DNA of 64,000 nt. Origin: Acinetobacter sp. ANC 3929. GTDB lineage: Bacteria; Pseudomonadota; Gammaproteobacteria; Pseudomonadales; Moraxellaceae. The notes beneath the pieces were generated by a model. That model was not told the origin of the DNA. It saw only the letters and a list, made by a program, of their open reading frames with translations, and searched no databases. This document shows positions 63,311 to 64,000 of the stretch, one piece after another. Numbering within the stretch: position 1 is the stretch's first letter; every line of letters starts with the position of its first letter. The stretch is taken from NCBI RefSeq assembly GCF_000369405.1, contig NZ_KB850002.1, positions 124,001-188,000 on the forward strand, written 5' to 3'. Made by a program: the position numbers and the translations under genes.

Positions 63311-63337
63311 TATGCGTGTGATTTAGGTATAGAGGTC

Positions 63338-64000
63338 TTAGACCAAATCTGCTTCTGTACGATCTGTTGCAAACAACGAGCGACGTTGATTCTTGGGTAT
63401 TTTCGGGCAGTTGGTCGAGATTTGATAAAGTGTTTTTGCTAAAGCAGGTAAATGAGTACCGACCACAGACTTCCCTGTGGTCAAGAGCGATACACTGATA
63501 TCACGCTCTGGATCTGCCCAACATAGAATATTTGAGAAGCCGATATGTCCGAACGCCTGTCCTGTCATAGGGCCAAATAATCCTACGGGATTACTACCCA
63601 GCATTGGTCCCAGTGCATAGCGCATTGGAGCCAATAGCGTTCGATCTAGGCTAAGACCTGACGTTGGTAGGGTAGAACGGAAGACGGTCTTGGCACTCAT
63701 GATCTGTTTGCCTTGGTATTCGCCGCCGCTGAGCAACATTTCAAAAAAGCGGCCGACTTGTTCAGCACTGGTGTAAATATTTCCAGCAGGACAAATGGTA
63801 TCCATGAAACGGGTATCATTGGTGACATCGACTGCAAGTTGTAAGCCACCACCGAGTACATGATTGAGATAATGGTCTGTACCTAAGCTTGGATGAATCC
63901 CAGTGGCATAGTTTAAAGCCACATCAGCACGATATTCAGGTTTTAACCCATAGTTGAAATAGTTTAAGCCCATGGGCTTTTCAATATGCTCAGCCAAAAA
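63338..64000 (-). CDS. Beta-lactamase-fold serine hydrolase, C-terminal part (gene continues beyond window)
   Basis: The frame is open to the right edge, so the start and the catalytic SxxK motif lie outside the window. What is visible (AGNIYTSAEQVGRFFEMLLSGGEYQG, then TGQAFGHIGFSNILCWADPERDISVSLLTTGK) matches the C-terminal half of EstB/penicillin-binding-like serine hydrolases. The HIGFS segment stands for the usual HxG motif. The family includes esterases and class C beta-lactamase relatives; the substrate is unknown. The C-terminal tail (QRRSLFATDRTEADLV) is polar. Confidence 0.85.
   Translation of the reverse strand, partial: FLAEHIEKPMGLNYFNYGLKPEYRADVALNYATGIHPSLGTDHYLNHVLGGGLQLAVDVTNDTRFMDTICPAGNIYTSAEQVGRFFEMLLSGGEYQGKQIMSAKTVFRSTLPTSGLSLDRTLLAPMRYALGPMLGSNPVGLFGPMTGQAFGHIGFSNILCWADPERDISVSLLTTGKSVVGTHLPALAKTLYQISTNCPKIPKNQRRSLFATDRTEADLV

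Larger units (their letters stand above)
62636..63337. other. 700-bp gene-free region after recD
   Basis: There is no supported protein-coding gene. It contains the GacA-type site and candidate small RNA (62661-62884), then AT-rich DNA. A TGTACG, loop TTTTTT, CGTACA hairpin lies at 63077-63094, and a strong terminator at 63283-63310. A hydrophobic frame on the minus strand (63066-63284) starts with TTG and has no ribosome-binding site. Confidence 0.6.

Overview
The window looks like a core-genome segment of an Acinetobacter-type gammaproteobacterium. It is AT-rich and carries a string of chromosomal housekeeping loci with Acinetobacter-like content: a two-domain polyphosphate:AMP phosphotransferase, an LpxO-type lipid A hydroxylase, fadBA, a six-gene mrp antiporter operon with a fused MrpA/B subunit, pilB-pilC-pilD-coaE, and recCBD. 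I see no prophage, insertion sequence, integron or CRISPR array. The genus call is inferred from gene content and protein sequence; the species cannot be fixed from the sequence alone.

Layout. 1-7.8 kb: a lipoprotein, a MerR regulator, an exported-looking RBBP9/YdeN-type hydrolase, an unknown exported protein, the fadBA beta-oxidation operon, lpxO, and a PH-domain gene broken by one stop codon. 7.9-16.1 kb: uvrC, a thioesterase-like protein, pgsA, then an IclR regulator divergent from an AaeBXA-like aromatic-acid efflux operon (FUSC protein, DUF1656 protein, HlyD-type adaptor). 16.2-26 kb: ruvX, yqgE, recN, ppnP, rlmB, an EamA exporter, and the type IV pilus set pilB-pilC-pilD followed by coaE. 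26.3-33.3 kb: tpiA, secG, tRNA-Leu, two identical initiator tRNAs, then the transcription/translation operon rimP-nusA-infB-rbfA. 33.3-39.5 kb: mrpA(B)CDEFG. 39.8-43.5 kb: hisIE followed almost immediately by an Fbh1-like superfamily 1 helicase and an AAA/ABC-type ATPase with degenerate catalytic motifs. 43.6-48.7 kb: a VOC protein with an FAD monooxygenase, and ubiE-ubiJ-ubiB for ubiquinone synthesis. 48.9-53.2 kb: an unknown FFLEELY-like protein, the polyphosphate kinase, an MHS-family transporter and a small membrane-associated protein. 53.4-62.6 kb: recC-recB-recD. The window ends inside a beta-lactamase-fold serine hydrolase.

Three places are the most interesting. (1) Downstream of recD is an exact 18-bp GacA-type activating site (TGTAAG-N6-CTTACA), followed by a short structured region with repeated GGA motifs, several in hairpin loops, and an intrinsic terminator. 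This is the architecture of a GacA-controlled RsmX/Y/Z-type small RNA that sequesters CsrA/RsmA. (2) Between recB and the conserved part of recD are six 12-bp units in exact register, each carrying a DnaA-box-like 9-mer. (3) The helicase-ATPase pair behind hisIE looks like an uncharacterised DNA-processing module. Secondary signals are a strongly structured intergenic element before ppnP, nested inverted repeats between the IclR gene and the efflux operon, and a nonsense-interrupted PH-domain gene.
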